A stretch of DNA of 49,562 bases, from positions 1 to 49,562 of the forward strand of contig PLGG01000073.1 in NCBI GenBank assembly GCA_003138515.1, given 5' to 3'. Below are positions 30,638-39,407 of this stretch, piece by piece. Under the pieces are notes generated by a model. The model saw nothing but the letters and a program-made list of their open reading frames with translations. It was not told the DNA's origin and ran no database searches. Positions within the stretch are counted from its first letter, which is position 1. The number at the start of each line of letters is the position of its first letter. A program made the position numbers and the translations under genes. The DNA comes from Acidobacteriaceae bacterium (lineage in GTDB: Bacteria; Acidobacteriota; Terriglobia; Terriglobales; Acidobacteriaceae).

Positions 30638-32038
30638 TTACATGTTTCCGATAATCCGCGTCGCGAACTCGCTCGTTCCCACCTTCGTCGCTCCGGCAAG
30701 CTGGCGTTCAAAGTCATACGTCACCGACTTCTGCTGGATCGTCTTCTCCATGGCGCTCTCGATCATCTTCGCCGCTTCCTTCCAGCCGATGAAATCGAGC
30801 AGCATCACGCCCGACAGAATCACCGATCCCGGATTGATCACGTCCTTGTCGGCATACTTCGGCGCGGTGCCGTGCGTTGCCTCAAACACCGCATAGCCGT
30901 CGCCGATGTTGGCGCCCGGCGCGATGCCCAGGCCGCCCACTTGCGCCGCCGCCGCGTCAGAAATGTAGTCCCCGTTCAGGTTCGATGTGGCCAAAATGCT
31001 GTAGTCCTCCGGCCGAATAATGATCTGCTGAAAGATCGAGTCTGCGATGCGGTCGTTTACCAGAACCTTTTGCTTCCAAGCGCCGTTGCCGTGGCTCTTG
31101 CCAATCGAGTCCAGCACGCCTTTGACCTCGGCGCAAAGTCCCTCGCGGAAGGTCGGAGACCCAAACTCCATCCCGGGCTCAATCAGCGCGGCATTCTCCT
31201 CAATCGAAATGCCAGGCCTCGATTCCACATTGCCCAAAATCCAGCTCTCGCGTTCCGTCACGGTCTGCTCGCGGAACTCCTGCGTCGCAACTTCGTAGCC
31301 CCATTCGCGGAACGCACCCTCAGTGAACTTCTGGATGTTTCCTTTGTGGACGAGCGTCACTGTCTTGCGCCCCGTCTCGAGCGCTTGGCGAATCGCGTAG
31401 CGCACCAGTCTCTTGGTCCCGAAAATCGAAATCGGCTTGATGCCCACTCCCGAGTCGGTGCGCACTTTTTTCTTGCCGCCTTTGAGCAGATCGTCATTGA
31501 GAAAAGAAATCAGCCGCGCTGCATCCTCTGTGCCCTGCTTGAACTCGATGCCCGCGTACACATCCTCGGTGTTCTCGCGGTAGATCACGATGTCGAGTTT
31601 CTCCGGATGCTTCACCGGGCTGGGCACGCCCTGGTAGTACTTCACCGGCCGAACGCATGCATACAGATCGAGAATCTGGCGCAGCGCAACGTTGAGCGAG
31701 CGAATGCCTCCGCCAACAGGAGTGGTCAGCGGCCCCTTGATCGAAACGCGCAGGTCACGCGCCGCGGCAACCGAATCGTCGGGGAGCCAGTTATTGAACT
31801 GCCTGTAGGCCTTCTCGCCGGCGAAGATCTCAAACCAGCGAATCGCCCGCATTCCGCCGTACGCCTTCTCCACGGCCGCATCAAAGACCCGCTGCGACGC
31901 CTTCCAGATGTCCCGCCCTGTGCCATCGCCCTCGATGAAGGGAACAATGGGGTGGTCAGGCACGGCAAATTGCCCGTCCTTGTATTCGATCGGCTTGCCC
32001 GTCTTGGGCAATTCCAGCCCGTTGTAGGTGCTTTGCAT
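30638..32038 (-). CDS. icd: Isocitrate dehydrogenase, NADP-dependent
   Basis: A 466-residue isocitrate dehydrogenase of the E. coli type. FIEGDGTG near the N-terminus, the phosphorylatable-serine region [54 protein letters not shown] and ATHGTAPKY are all present; the Lys-Tyr after HGTAP supports NADP use. It is about 50 residues longer than E. coli Icd, the extra part lying between [10 protein letters not shown] and [12 protein letters not shown]. It precedes mdh on the same strand. Confidence 0.95.
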   Translation of the reverse strand: MQSTYNGLELPKTGKPIEYKDGQFAVPDHPIVPFIEGDGTGRDIWKASQRVFDAAVEKAYGGMRAIRWFEIFAGEKAYRQFNNWLPDDSVAAARDLRVSIKGPLTTPVGGGIRSLNVALRQILDLYACVRPVKYYQGVPSPVKHPEKLDIVIYRENTEDVYAGIEFKQGTEDAARLISFLNDDLLKGGKKKVRTDSGVGIKPISIFGTKRLVRYAIRQALETGRKTVTLVHKGNIQKFTEGAFREWGYEVATQEFREQTVTERESWILGNVESRPGISIEENAALIEPGMEFGSPTFREGLCAEVKGVLDSIGKSHGNGAWKQKVLVNDRIADSIFQQIIIRPEDYSILATSNLNGDYISDAAAAQVGGLGIAPGANIGDGYAVFEATHGTAPKYADKDVINPGSVILSGVMLLDFIGWKEAAKMIESAMEKTIQQKSVTYDFERQLAGATKVGTSEFATRIIGNM

Positions 32039-32185
32039 GAATTTGAGGGAAGTCCCTTCCAGAATTAGTCCAAACTCGACAAGTCGAAAGCTCCTTGTTC
32101 CAAGGTTGAGGCTACCATCTGGAATTTGGCGGTGGCAATGGCGGGCGGCACAAGTTCTCGCCCAGATTTCCCTTATCGAGCTGCT

Positions 32186-33655
32186 TCAATGAGCCGAGCC
32201 CTGAATCTTTGTTTCTCCAAACATCACCCGCAGCATATCGATATTCTTGGCGTAATCGCCATGCGCTTTTGTAGGCGATTCGAAAATCCCGAACCAGCGC
32301 GTCGCGTTCTTCACGTAGAGATTCACAACTTCCACATCGCCAATCTTCGGCACGCGGTAGGTGATCACGTCACTGGGATCGCTCCAGGCAACCACCTGAA
32401 CCTTCTCCCGGCTCGCCACGTCGCTTGGATGAAGAACCCCCTGAAAGCTCGTTTGATAGTCCTTCCACCGGTTGACGAGCGTTCTGAAGTTGGCAGCCGG
32501 CGATGTGGGAACGGACGGCGCCGGCGCCAGCCCTCGCGATTTCATTGCAGTCGTTGAACTATCCGGCGCGCTCTCAAGATTCGTGATCTCCAGCATCTCA
32601 AGCTGGTTGGCAAAGAAGTAGACCAGCGACGTTCGCTCAAAGATGTAGCGTATCGCGTTTTCCTCAGCCGTCTTCCTCGCGGCGTCCGCCGCCGACAAGC
32701 TCTCTCCAGGGACGTTGGCAAACTCCGGGTTGAGCGTGTTGAAGAGAAGATAACTGCCCAGGCTGTGCGTCACGCCAATAAACTCCTGGTCCAGCGCATT
32801 GTCGCGGCTCAGTTGCGCCTTCCAGTCGTATTTACCGATTCCACCGCTTCCGCTCGAATCGGCCTCCGCCTTGCCGGGATCGAACGCCGCCGATTTGGCC
32901 ATCAATTGCCGAAGGCCGTCGCGCAGAATGCCGCCCATCGGCCCCACTGCCAACAGCACGTCCGAAAGCGCCCAGTCGACAAGGCCGGCCTTCACCGTGC
33001 GATTGATTAGAACCGCACGCGGCCGTATCTTCGCCAGCTTCGCCGCTTGGTCGGCCGGAATCCACGGATAGAACCGACCCAACCCGCCTGGGTCCTGAAC
33101 GGATTGTTCGGAACAAACCTGCAGCAGATGCTGGTCGGGACCTGAAAGATGCGCCTCAGCCGCCACCACGCGGCGGCATTTGAGAGCCAGGACCAGAGGC
33201 CACCAGTTAATCTCATCCACCACAAGGACTGCGGAATGCCCCTTGAGGTGAACGACCCAGTGCACAACAAACGGCGCTGCCGCGTGCCACTCGTCGGGAT
33301 TGTTCCACACCGGGCTGCCCAGATACGCGAGCGTGGGTGGCTGAACGCTGCTCGAGAACTCGCCTTTGTCGGCAAACTCGACGCCCCCACTCTTCCAGTC
33401 GGTCACGTCGCACAGCTTGAGCTCGGTGCAAATCGAATTGCGCAACTTCCCTGAATCGCCTGCCCCCACCTGATCGATCCCGTGTACGTAGAGAACGTGC
33501 ACCGGATGCCGGTCAGCAGAGTCGAGCGCATCTGCAATGCTGCTCAGGGTTCTGAGAGAACCGCTGGTATCCTCGACCACCTTGGCGCGAGCCAGCCCCG
33601 CGCCTCCCAGAGCAGCCAGGACCAGGAGCGCACACGTCAACTTCCCAGTTTGCAT
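32186..33655 (-). CDS. Exported putative alpha/beta hydrolase of unknown function
   Basis: A 489-residue protein with a cleavable signal peptide (about residues 1-24, ending GLARA). Two alpha/beta-hydrolase-like features are visible: an early strand followed by HG (VLYVHGID, His58-Gly59, the oxyanion type) and a nucleophile-elbow-like GVTHSLGSYLLFNTL with Ser298. The acid and histidine of a triad are not obvious. The length and the middle section do not match a family I know. It stands alone between icd and the VapBC pair. Confidence 0.68.
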   Translation of the reverse strand: MQTGKLTCALLVLAALGGAGLARAKVVEDTSGSLRTLSSIADALDSADRHPVHVLYVHGIDQVGAGDSGKLRNSICTELKLCDVTDWKSGGVEFADKGEFSSSVQPPTLAYLGSPVWNNPDEWHAAAPFVVHWVVHLKGHSAVLVVDEINWWPLVLALKCRRVVAAEAHLSGPDQHLLQVCSEQSVQDPGGLGRFYPWIPADQAAKLAKIRPRAVLINRTVKAGLVDWALSDVLLAVGPMGGILRDGLRQLMAKSAAFDPGKAEADSSGSGGIGKYDWKAQLSRDNALDQEFIGVTHSLGSYLLFNTLNPEFANVPGESLSAADAARKTAEENAIRYIFERTSLVYFFANQLEMLEITNLESAPDSSTTAMKSRGLAPAPSVPTSPAANFRTLVNRWKDYQTSFQGVLHPSDVASREKVQVVAWSDPSDVITYRVPKIGDVEVVNLYVKNATRWFGIFESPTKAHGDYAKNIDMLRVMFGETKIQGSAH

Positions 33656-33688
33656 GGATCGAAATCCCCGGAACGGATATTACACACG

Positions 33689-33697
33689 ACTATAGCA
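33689..33697 (-). promoter_or_regulatory. Extended -10 box upstream of the putative hydrolase
   Basis: The minus strand reads TGCTATAGT about 35 nt before the ATG at 33655, the same nonamer found upstream of hsp20. No clear -35 accompanies it. Confidence 0.4.
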
Positions 33698-33809
33698 TTT
33701 TCATTTTGAATGAGCCGCGCGGCGCATCGCGAACACTCCGTTTTCCAATTGGCGCGAATGCCGAGTCAAACCGTCTTTATTCCCGTCTGCTCTGTGCAGA
33801 AGAAGCTTG

Positions 33810-33839
33810 TTGACATCATGATGCCTTCCAATGTAGCAT
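33810..33839 (+). promoter_or_regulatory. Sigma-70 promoter candidate for vapBC
   Basis: TTGACA at 33810-33815 and TAGCAT at 33834-33839, spaced 18 nt. A start point about 7 nt later would coincide with the GTG of the antitoxin gene, suggesting a leaderless message. Confidence 0.5.
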
Positions 33840-33845
33840 CAAGAT

Positions 33846-34091
33846 GTGCGAACTACTCTTTCCATCGACGACGATGTCGCCAAACTGGTGGAGCACGAGG
33901 TGCGGCGCTCGGGAGATTCCTTCAAGGGAACCGTCAACCGACTGTTGCGCCTTGGGCTGACTGCTGCGCGGCAACCCAAGCCTCGTAAGCGATTCGTTGT
34001 CACGCCCATTGCCTTGAACTCGGGCCTGGGAACGCGGTATCAAAAGGTCGAGGACCTGATCGAGGCGCTCGACGGCCCGATGCATCGATGA
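33846..34091 (+). CDS. vapB: VapB-type ribbon-helix-helix antitoxin
   Basis: An 81-residue small DNA-binding antitoxin. The N-terminus RTTLSIDDDVAKLVE has the beta-strand plus helix pattern of the ribbon-helix-helix (CopG/MetJ/Arc-like) fold, and the charged C-terminal part would wrap the toxin. The start is GTG with no ribosome binding site, which fits a leaderless transcript. The stop overlaps the toxin start (ATGA). VapB normally represses its own operon and neutralises VapC. Confidence 0.85.
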   Translation: MRTTLSIDDDVAKLVEHEVRRSGDSFKGTVNRLLRLGLTAARQPKPRKRFVVTPIALNSGLGTRYQKVEDLIEALDGPMHR

Positions 34092-34522
34092 TTGTCCTCG
34101 ATGTCAACTTGCTGATTTACGCATACGACACGACCTGCCCTGAGCACAGAAAGGCGCGAGCCTGGGTTGAGCGTGCGCTCTCCGCCAATGAGCCCATCGG
34201 TTTGCCATGGCAAACCCTATCCGCATTCCTTCGAGTTCTGACTTATCCAGGTTTGTTTGGTGAGCGATTCACCATGGGGCAGGCGCTTGTAATCGTAGAT
34301 AAATGGATTGCGCTGCCTCATGTGCGAACATTGTCCCCAGGCGAGCGCCACTGGAGCCTTTTTCGGGAGGTGCTGGCAAGCGGCGATGCGCGCGGAAAGC
34401 TCACAAGCGATGCCGCTCTCGCCGCCTTGACAATCGAGTACGGCGGCGTCCTATACACAAACGACCGCGACTTTGCTCGGTTCCCGAGGCTCCGATGGGT
34501 GAACCCGCTTCAGGAATCGTAA
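34088..34522 (+). CDS. vapC: VapC-type PIN-domain ribonuclease toxin
   Basis: A 144-residue PIN-domain protein. The metal-binding acidic residues are visible: Asp5 in MIVLDVNLLIYAYD, Asp108 in LTSDAALAALT, and Asp126/Asp128 in LYTNDRDFARFP; the usual central glutamate is less certain. VapC toxins cut tRNA or rRNA when the antitoxin is lost. The TSDAALAAL and TNDRDF pattern fits the TA-system VapC subgroup common in environmental bacteria. It overlaps vapB by 4 nt. Confidence 0.88.
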   Translation: MIVLDVNLLIYAYDTTCPEHRKARAWVERALSANEPIGLPWQTLSAFLRVLTYPGLFGERFTMGQALVIVDKWIALPHVRTLSPGERHWSLFREVLASGDARGKLTSDAALAALTIEYGGVLYTNDRDFARFPRLRWVNPLQES

Positions 34523-34594
34523 AATCCGAAATCGCAAGACCGTCAAATCGTAAGCTCTGGAATTCCGCTACCTGCCTGTTGACGACAGAAGAGG

Positions 34595-35242
34595 CTAATG
34601 GACCTGCGCCGGTCTGAGTTGGTCGTCCTCGAACCGCGGAATGCCGAAGTGGCCGCGCAGATGCAGCAGGTCCACCGGGCTCAGGTTCCCGGCCACAGTC
34701 GCCAACGTCAGGCTTTTCGGGCTCTCCACCAGCACCACTCCGCCGCGTACGTTGGCGCCGTCCAGTACCAGCCACACATCTGTGATATCGCTGTGGGTCG
34801 CGCCGCCCAAATTCGTTGAGCTCAAGACATGCTTCCACCCGCGCAGGTGGTAAGCCTCGCGGATCGCGTTAATCTGTGCCGGATCTGCTTGGCCGCTAGC
34901 GGCGAACCGCAAAACATGCACGCTCACGCCATCGAGCTTGGCCACCGTCTGCCTCAGGTCGGCGTCGGAGTCCGGCAGGAGCCCGGCAGCGGCTGCCAGC
35001 ATCGTTCGATCCAGCGTGAAGCTCTCCTTGGCTACGGCCTGCCCACTCAGCTCTGCGAGGGCCGGCGGCGTCCACTCCAGGATCGCCTGACCGATGTCAG
35101 GGCTGGCTGGCGCGGGTGCGGCGCTCAACGCGCTTCCTGGATCGGGAGCCGCCGAGGGTTCAGGAGCTTGCGCCAGCGCGACCGTGCAGCTCATCGCCAC
35201 GCTCAAAACAGGGATTGCCAGCCAAATCATCCGTAGCTTCAT
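34595..35242 (-). CDS. DUF4252-type exported protein
   Basis: A 215-residue exported protein with a signal peptide (about residues 1-24) and an Ala/Pro-rich linker, then a domain with LDGVSVHVLRFAASG, the AYHLRGWKHVLSS segment, and a C-terminal NLSPVDLLHLRGHFGIPRF, which match the DUF4252 pattern. The function is unknown. It is transcribed toward vapC and away from the arginine decarboxylase gene. The 35243-35490 gap between the two divergent starts shows no ORF or firm promoter. Confidence 0.75.
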   Translation of the reverse strand: MKLRMIWLAIPVLSVAMSCTVALAQAPEPSAAPDPGSALSAAPAPASPDIGQAILEWTPPALAELSGQAVAKESFTLDRTMLAAAAGLLPDSDADLRQTVAKLDGVSVHVLRFAASGQADPAQINAIREAYHLRGWKHVLSSTNLGGATHSDITDVWLVLDGANVRGGVVLVESPKSLTLATVAGNLSPVDLLHLRGHFGIPRFEDDQLRPAQVH

Positions 35243-35490
35243 GCACCATTAAACGCGCCGCGCAAAAGAAAGTTGCTTCGGCGCCAGCTCCGCTCGACGC
35301 CTCCTGGGCCCATCCGAAGTCTCGCCGCCAACCCAGCCGATGACGATCCGGAGCTCGCGCTAAACCCCTCGCTATGAACCTCAAATGAAAATAAGCGAAT
35401 CTCTGTTCGCACCCTTCAGGATGCGATAGACTCATGCGGGAACGTCAAAAAACGGTCAGACTTCTTTCACCCACGGAGGGCACATAGAAA

Positions 35491-36051
35491 TTGGGAAAAC
35501 GCATGGTCCCAAAGAAGCTTTTCTTCACCAAAGGCGTCGGCAAACACAAGGAAAGGCTCACCTCCTTTGAGCTGGCCCTTCGCGATGCGGGCATCGCGTC
35601 GCAAAATCTGGTGCGCGTCTCCTCCATCTTTCCGCCTCAGTGCAAAATGATTCCGCGCAAGGAGGGCCTCAAGTACCTGGACGACGGTGAGGTCGTATTC
35701 GCAGTCATCGCGGAGAATTCCACGCGCGAGCCGCACCGCCTCGTCGCCTGCAGCATCGGCGTGGCCATACCGGCTGATCGCAATACCTACGGCTACTTGA
35801 GCGAGCACCATAGTTTTGGCGAGACCGACGATCAGGCCGGCGAGTACGCCGAGGAACTGGCCGCCGAAATGCTCGCCACAACTCTGGACGTCGAATTCGA
35901 TCCCGACAAAAGCTGGGACGAGAAAAAGGAAATCTACCGCATCTCCAACAAAATCGTCCGCACCAGCAACATCACCCAGTCGGCCGTCGGCGACAAGCGC
36001 GGCAAGTGGACTACCACCATTGCCGCCGCCGTGCTGATCCTGGACGAGTAA
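35491..36051 (+). CDS. Pyruvoyl-dependent arginine decarboxylase
   Basis: A 186-residue PvlArgDC-type enzyme converting arginine to agmatine, the first step of putrescine synthesis by the agmatine route. The self-processing site is [10 protein letters not shown], where cleavage between Ser44 and Ser45 would generate the pyruvoyl group. [24 protein letters not shown] and a C-terminal [11 protein letters not shown] match the family. It starts at TTG with GGAGGG about 10 nt upstream; an in-frame ATG at 35503 (protein beginning MVPKKLFF) is a reasonable alternative and may be the usual start in relatives. AguB and AguA follow. Confidence 0.9.
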   Translation: MGKRMVPKKLFFTKGVGKHKERLTSFELALRDAGIASQNLVRVSSIFPPQCKMIPRKEGLKYLDDGEVVFAVIAENSTREPHRLVACSIGVAIPADRNTYGYLSEHHSFGETDDQAGEYAEELAAEMLATTLDVEFDPDKSWDEKKEIYRISNKIVRTSNITQSAVGDKRGKWTTTIAAAVLILDE

Positions 36052-36153
36052 CGGCCTTACCCCGGCTCCTGTGCAGAGGCCAATTCCGCATGTCGGGGTT
36101 GGCCTCGTTGCATCGGCCACAAGCACCCGTAACGGAGGCTCGCAAGACCAGCA

Positions 36154-37131
36154 ATGACCGCGGCGCACAAATTCACAGTTGCCCTCGTGCAGATGCGCAT
36201 GGGCGCGGATCCCGAGGCGAACTTCTCGGCCGCCCTTCGTCATATCCGCGAGGCCGCAAAGCTCGGTGCGCAAGTCGTCTGCCTTCCCGAGCTCTTCCGC
36301 ACGCAGTATTTTTGCCAGCGCGAAGATCTGCGCTTCTTCGATCTCGCCGAGCCCATCCCCGGCCCCTCCACCGCCAAACTCGCCGAAGCTGCTCGCGAAT
36401 CCCGCGTCGCCATCGTGGCTTCGCTCTTCGAGCGGCGCGCGCCTGGCCTCTACCACAACACCGCCGTCACGTTCGACGCCGACGGCCAGATCGCCGGCGT
36501 CTACCGCAAGATGCACATCCCCGATGACCCGCTTTATTACGAAAAGTATTATTTCGCGCCCGGTGATCTCGGCTTTCAGGCCGTCGACACCACCGCCGGC
36601 CGCATCGGCACGCTCGTCTGCTGGGACCAGTGGTACCCCGAGGCCGCGCGGCTCACTGCTCTTCAGGGCGCGGAGGTTCTCTTCTATCCCACCGCTATCG
36701 GCTGGCACCCGGCGGAGAAAGACCAATTCGGTGCCGCGCAGTTCGACGCATGGCGCACCATCCAGCGCTCCCACGCCATCGCCAACGGCATCTACGTCGC
36801 CGCCGTCAACCGCGTCGGTCTCGAGCACGGCGAGGTCAAATTCGCAAACGGCGAGATTCTCAGCAATCGTATCTCCGGGCCGGGCCTCGAATTCTGGGGC
36901 GGCAGTTTTCTCGCCGACCCATTCGGCCGCATCGTTGCCAAGGCCGGCCACGACGCCGAAGAAATCATCCTCGGCGAAGTTGATCGCTCTCTCATTGAAG
37001 AAACGCGCCGCAACTGGCCCTTTCTGCGCGACCGCCGCGTCGACGCTTACGCGCCCATCACTCAGCGCTTTCTCGATCCCGCGCAAACAGATCGGAAGCA
37101 GGCGGGCGCCGCGCACAAAGAGCACAAGTAG
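36154..37131 (+). CDS. aguB: N-carbamoylputrescine amidase AguB
   Basis: A 325-residue nitrilase-superfamily enzyme hydrolysing N-carbamoylputrescine to putrescine, ammonia and carbon dioxide. The catalytic triad is Glu46 (CLPELF), Lys119 (YRKMHIPDD) and Cys156 (LVCWDQWYPE). Family-typical stretches such as DPLYYEKYYFAPGD and FYPTAIGWHP are present. It lies 102 nt after the arginine decarboxylase gene and ahead of aguA on the same strand, so the three steps from arginine to putrescine are clustered. Confidence 0.94.
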   Translation: MTAAHKFTVALVQMRMGADPEANFSAALRHIREAAKLGAQVVCLPELFRTQYFCQREDLRFFDLAEPIPGPSTAKLAEAARESRVAIVASLFERRAPGLYHNTAVTFDADGQIAGVYRKMHIPDDPLYYEKYYFAPGDLGFQAVDTTAGRIGTLVCWDQWYPEAARLTALQGAEVLFYPTAIGWHPAEKDQFGAAQFDAWRTIQRSHAIANGIYVAAVNRVGLEHGEVKFANGEILSNRISGPGLEFWGGSFLADPFGRIVAKAGHDAEEIILGEVDRSLIEETRRNWPFLRDRRVDAYAPITQRFLDPAQTDRKQAGAAHKEHK

Positions 37132-37134
37132 CGG

Positions 37135-37171
37135 GTGCCCCAGGTCCCGATTTTGGGACCTGGGATAGCAC
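37135..37171. repeat. Hairpin-forming palindromic repeat between aguB and aguA
   Basis: CCCAGGTCCC (37139-37148) is the exact reverse complement of 37155-37164 around a 6-nt loop. Outer GTGC (37135-37138) can pair with GCAC (37168-37171), leaving a 3-nt bulge. There is no T run. The flanking GGGTGCCCCA and GGGATAGCAC words look like the ends of a dispersed palindromic element of the REP kind; I recall similar GGGTGCCCCA sequences in other Acidobacteriota, but no second copy is in this window. Confidence 0.65.
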
Positions 37172-37201
37172 GAACCCAACCAACCGTTTTCATCGAGATG
37201 C

Positions 37202-38314
37202 ATGCGAAGGACCAGCAATTTGAACGAAGCCACCAAGACTCCCCGCGCCTTCGGCTACCGCATGCCCGCCGAATGGGAGCCGCACGAGGCCACATGGCTC
37301 GCCTGGCCGCACAATCCCGAAGACTGGCCCGGCAAATTCCAATCCATCCCCTGGCTCTATGCGGAAATCGTCCGCCTGCTCGCTGCCCATGAGCGCGTGC
37401 ATCTGATCGTCGAAAACGCATCGGCGAAACAGCGCGTCACATCTATGCTCGCCCGCGCCGGCGCCAATCTCGATCAAGTCAGCTTCCACGCCTGGCCCAC
37501 CGACCGCGGCTGGACGCGCGATTCCGGCCCAATTTTTGTCCGCAACGCCGAAGGCCGCGTCGCCCTCACCAATTGGCGCTTCAATGCCTGGGCAAAGTAT
37601 TCGGACTGGCGTCTCGACGACAAGCTCCCCGGCCACGCCGCCAAATTGCTCGGCATGTCCTCGTGGCTGCCCGCAGTCCAAAACCAGAACGGTGCAAAGC
37701 AGCCGATCGTCCTCGAAGGCGGCTCCATCGACGTCAACGGTTCAGGATCTCTACTCACCACCGAAGAATGTCAGCTGAGCGACGTGCAGCAGCGCAACCC
37801 CGGCGTCAGCCGCGAGCAACTCGAGTGCGTCTTTCACGACTATCTCGGCATCGACCACACCATCTGGCTCAATCGCGGCATCGTCGGCGACGATACTCAC
37901 GGCCATATCGACGACATTGCCCGCTTTGTTGCGCCCGCCACCATCGTCGCAGCCGTCGAGCCGGACACGCGCGACCCCAACCACGCCCCGCTCGCTGACA
38001 ACCTCTCACGCCTCAAATCCGCGCGCACTCCCCAGGGCAAGCAATTCACCATCGTCGAGCTGCCCATGCCGCGTCCAGTCGTCTTTCGCGGCCAGCGCCT
38101 GCCGGCCAGCTACGCCAACTTCTACGTTGCCAACGACCTCGTTCTCGTCCCCACATTCCACGACCCCAACGATCGCGTTGCGCTCAACACGCTCGCCGAA
38201 CTCTTTCCCGGCCGCGACATTATCGGCGTCCATTGTGTCGACCTCATCTGGGGCCTCGGTGCGCTCCACTGCATGACCCAGCAGCAACCCGCGGCCGTAC
38301 CATCGAAAGCATGA
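37202..38314 (+). CDS. aguA: Agmatine deiminase AguA
   Basis: A 370-residue enzyme of the arginine-deiminase superfamily turning agmatine into N-carbamoylputrescine. The GYRMPAEWEPHEATWLAWP opening, RDSGPIFVRN, NDTHGH-like segment (here GDDTHGHIDDIARF) and the catalytic Cys357 in GALHCMTQQQP are diagnostic. The final glycine-rich motif reads WGLGALHC rather than the more common GGGNIHC form, a mild difference. It starts at ATG; its stop overlaps the tadA start (ATGA). Confidence 0.94.
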   Translation: MRRTSNLNEATKTPRAFGYRMPAEWEPHEATWLAWPHNPEDWPGKFQSIPWLYAEIVRLLAAHERVHLIVENASAKQRVTSMLARAGANLDQVSFHAWPTDRGWTRDSGPIFVRNAEGRVALTNWRFNAWAKYSDWRLDDKLPGHAAKLLGMSSWLPAVQNQNGAKQPIVLEGGSIDVNGSGSLLTTEECQLSDVQQRNPGVSREQLECVFHDYLGIDHTIWLNRGIVGDDTHGHIDDIARFVAPATIVAAVEPDTRDPNHAPLADNLSRLKSARTPQGKQFTIVELPMPRPVVFRGQRLPASYANFYVANDLVLVPTFHDPNDRVALNTLAELFPGRDIIGVHCVDLIWGLGALHCMTQQQPAAVPSKA

Positions 38315-38760
38315 TCGACGATCTCCAGGCGATGCATGCCGCGCTGACCGGGGCCCGTCTCGCGGCTGAAGCTGGCGAAGTTCCCATTGGCGCAGTCGTC
38401 GTCCACAATGGCGCAATCATCGCCCGCGGCCAGAATCGCGTTCTGCGCGACATCGACCCGACAGCCCACGCTGAAATCGTCGCCCTCCGCGCGGCCGCCA
38501 CCGTTCTCGCCAACTACCGCCTCTCCGGCTGCACGCTTTACGTCACTCTGGAGCCATGCGCCATGTGCGCCGGAGCCATGATTCACGCCCGCATCGACCG
38601 CCTTGTCTTCGCCGCCGCCGATCCCAAGGCCGGCGCTTGCGGCTCCGTGCTCTCCGTCGTCAACCACCCCCAGCTCAACCACCAGATGCAGTTGCAGCAC
38701 GGAATCGCCGCCGATGAATCCGCCGAACTGCTCCGCAAGTTCTTCCGCGAGCGGCGATGA
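38311..38760 (+). CDS. tadA: tRNA-specific adenosine deaminase TadA
   Basis: A 149-residue zinc deaminase that makes inosine at the wobble position of tRNA-Arg. Zinc ligands and catalytic residues are His53 and Glu55 (AHAEIVALRAA) and Cys83/Cys86 (EPCAMCAGA); the DPKAGACGS stretch and the C-terminal LLRKFFRERR helix are typical of TadA. The ATG at 38311 overlaps the aguA stop by 4 nt; a longer frame from 38233 would lie inside aguA and is rejected. Its coupling to the putrescine genes appears fortuitous. Confidence 0.93.
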   Translation: MIDDLQAMHAALTGARLAAEAGEVPIGAVVVHNGAIIARGQNRVLRDIDPTAHAEIVALRAAATVLANYRLSGCTLYVTLEPCAMCAGAMIHARIDRLVFAAADPKAGACGSVLSVVNHPQLNHQMQLQHGIAADESAELLRKFFRERR

Positions 38761-38796
38761 GATCAACGCGAACCGCCAACCGGCGGGCTTACTGGA

Positions 38797-38856
38797 TTGC
38801 CAACTTGCTAACTCGCGAACAGGCGCGCAGCGCCGCCAGCTCGCTAACTTGCTAAC
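38797..38856. repeat. Tandem 8-mer repeats in the tadA-cupin gap
   Basis: Three 8-mers in register (for example TTGCCAAC then TTGCTAAC) at 38797-38820 and two more (TCGCTAAC, TTGCTAAC) at 38841-38856. The array ends beside the stop codon of the convergent cupin gene. Confidence 0.65.
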
Positions 38857-38860
38857 CCCG

Positions 38861-39346
38861 CTATCTTCTCGTCAGCTTCCTGATTCTCTCCGCCTCCGCC
38901 GGCCACTTCGCCGCCAGTTCCGCGTAGCTCCCGCTCACGTAATCCGCAAAATCGAACCCCGGCGTCACCGTGCAGCCAAGCAGCGCCACTTTGCCGCCAT
39001 CAACCAGCCGCGTTCCCTGCCACACCCCCGCCGGAACCACCAGTTGCACATGCTGCCCTGCCGCCAAATCCGGCCCAAGAGTAAAAACGGCGGAGCGCCC
39101 ATCCAGATGCAACTGCAGCATCTCCACCGGGTCGCCGAGATAAAAGTGGAAAATCTCATCCGACGCCAGCACATGCATCTCAGAGAACGTTCCGGTTTCG
39201 AGCAGGTAATAAATTGCCGTGCCCTGCGCCCGCATGCCGCGCGGCAGCTCCACGCTTCCCGCCGACGTATACGTCCGGCGAAACCATCCGCCCTCCACCG
39301 GGTGCGGCTCAAGATGTAAGAGCGACTTAATTTGATCCGCGGTCAC
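38861..39346 (-). CDS. Cupin domain protein (DUF985 type)
   Basis: A 161-residue single-domain cupin. The opening LHLEPHPVEGGWFRRTY, YYLLETGTFSEMHVL, DEIFHFYLGDPVEMLQL and the GCTVTPGFDFADY ending are characteristic of the DUF985/cupin_5 family. The putative metal ligands include His and Glu residues of HVLASDEIFHFY. Family members are annotated loosely as sugar-epimerase-like or RmlC-like; the substrate is not known. Divergent from the glutaredoxin gene by 61 bp. Confidence 0.88.
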   Translation of the reverse strand: MTADQIKSLLHLEPHPVEGGWFRRTYTSAGSVELPRGMRAQGTAIYYLLETGTFSEMHVLASDEIFHFYLGDPVEMLQLHLDGRSAVFTLGPDLAAGQHVQLVVPAGVWQGTRLVDGGKVALLGCTVTPGFDFADYVSGSYAELAAKWPAEAERIRKLTRR

Positions 39347-39407
39347 CGAAACTCCTGAGTGCTTCTGATCACAGATCGTAGCATCGCGATTTGAGTAACA
39401 TTTCCTT

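Noticed and set aside
35467..37236. 589-codon minus-strand open frame over the arginine decarboxylase and aguB genes
   Set aside because: Long antisense frame caused by GC-biased third positions; the plus-strand genes have catalytic motifs, this frame has none.
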